In this document: positions 5,039 to 5,585 of the stretch, piece after piece
How the letters are laid out: each line of letters opens with the position of its first letter
Position numbering within the stretch: the stretch's first letter is position 1
Assembly: GCA_900553245.1 (NCBI GenBank)
Contig: USCP01000130.1
Span: 1 to 5,585 of the forward strand
DNA: 5,585 nucleotides
Direction of reading: 5' to 3'
Source: an uncultured Peptococcaceae bacterium
Lineage (GTDB): Bacteria > Bacillota > Peptococcia > Peptococcales > Peptococcaceae
The notes under the pieces: generated by a model
What the model saw: only the letters and a program-made list of their open reading frames with translations
The model's database searches: none
Told to the model about the DNA's origin: nothing
Made by a program: the position numbers and the translations under genes

Positions 5039-5585
5039 ATGAGTAAAGTTATCGTTTTCGGTCATGCCAATCCGGACACCGACTCTATTACAAGTGCCAT
5101 CAGCTATGCATACTTGTTAAATCAAACTGGCCATGAAGCAACCGCTTATGCCCTTGGTGCACCTTCCGAAGAAACCCAATTTGCATTGGATGCCTTCAAG
5201 GTAGATGCTCCACAAGTGATTGCAAAGGCTGCGGAAGTAGCGGATGCAGACACCTTGCTCGCATTGGTAGACCATAACGAAGCGCAACAATCTCTAGAAG
5301 ACCGTGGTGACTATCGTATTTGGAGCGTAGTAGACCATCACCGCATTGCAAACTTTGAAACTGCAGACCCATTGAACTATCGTGCTGAAGCGGTTGGTTG
5401 CACTGGGACCATCCTTTACAAGATGTACAATGAACAAGGTGTGGATATTCCTCAACACATCGCTGGTTTGATGCTTTCCGCAGTCATCAGCGATACCTTG
5501 TTGATGAAGTCTCCAACCTGTACGCCGGAAGATGAAGCGGCCATCGTTGCATTGGCTGCACTTGCAGGGGTAGATTACAAGAGCT
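5039..5585 (+). CDS. ppaC: manganese-dependent inorganic pyrophosphatase (family II), N-terminal part (cut by window edge)
   Basis: Hydrolyses pyrophosphate to two phosphates in the cytoplasm, pulling biosynthetic reactions forward. The first 182 codons show the DHH-family metal motifs in order: GHANPDTDS (8-16, ligands H9, D13, D15), DHNE (78-81), DHHR (99-102) and SAVISDTLLMKSPTCT (147-162, with D152). These are shifted by only three residues after the first motif relative to B. subtilis PpaC. DHNE falls so early that there is no CBS/DRTGG regulatory insert, so this is the plain form (full length usually about 310 aa). The C-terminal DHHA2 domain with the substrate-binding SRKKQ-type motif lies beyond the window. 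A GAAAGAGG ribosome site is at 5021-5028. Family II enzymes are strongly inhibited by fluoride, which fits the CLC-F neighbour. Confidence 0.95.
   Translation, partial: MSKVIVFGHANPDTDSITSAISYAYLLNQTGHEATAYALGAPSEETQFALDAFKVDAPQVIAKAAEVADADTLLALVDHNEAQQSLEDRGDYRIWSVVDHHRIANFETADPLNYRAEAVGCTGTILYKMYNEQGVDIPQHIAGLMLSAVISDTLLMKSPTCTPEDEAAIVALAALAGVDYKS

Overview
The window looks like a stretch of chromosome from a Firmicutes-type bacterium of middling GC content. The evidence is the strong AAGGAGGTG-type and AGAAAGGA-type ribosome sites, consensus-like sigma-A promoters, short spacing between genes, a family II (DHH) inorganic pyrophosphatase, and a RarA whose C-terminus resembles Firmicutes homologues. 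I cannot name the genus from sequence alone. No mobile element, CRISPR array, tRNA or rRNA is visible, and no stretch above 300 bases lacks a gene.

Positions 1-3519 (minus strand) form one apparent operon, read right to left: promoter, galU (UTP-glucose-1-phosphate uridylyltransferase), rarA/mgsA (AAA+ replication-fork ATPase), mnmA (tRNA U34 2-thiouridylase), and the first 61 codons of a protein with a predicted RNA-binding LOTUS/OST-HTH domain that runs off the left edge. The genes are 16 bp apart, overlapping by 8 bp, and 17 bp apart. The grouping looks like housekeeping genes rather than one pathway, although the last two are both linked to RNA.

Positions 3455-3598 are a divergent promoter region. 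A second promoter fires rightward into a CLC-family antiporter gene at 3599-4932. Its ion-pathway residues fit the fluoride/proton antiporter branch (CLC-F): Met in place of the chloride-coordinating Ser, the gating Glu in GREG, a GGELTP helix-N motif, and a C-terminal Tyr in GIYQSQ. The reading frame is broken once, near 4298. The break falls in the linker between the two inverted structural halves of the protein, leaving a 233-codon and a 209-codon ORF. One missing base explains it best.

Positions 4933-5038 hold a possible promoter, an AT-rich inverted repeat and a leader hairpin. From 5039 to the right edge lies the start of ppaC, a manganese-dependent inorganic pyrophosphatase. This is a classic fluoride-sensitive enzyme, so its place next to a fluoride exporter makes functional sense. 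I found no fluoride riboswitch. The most notable points are the split CLC-F gene beside ppaC and the LOTUS-domain gene downstream of mnmA.
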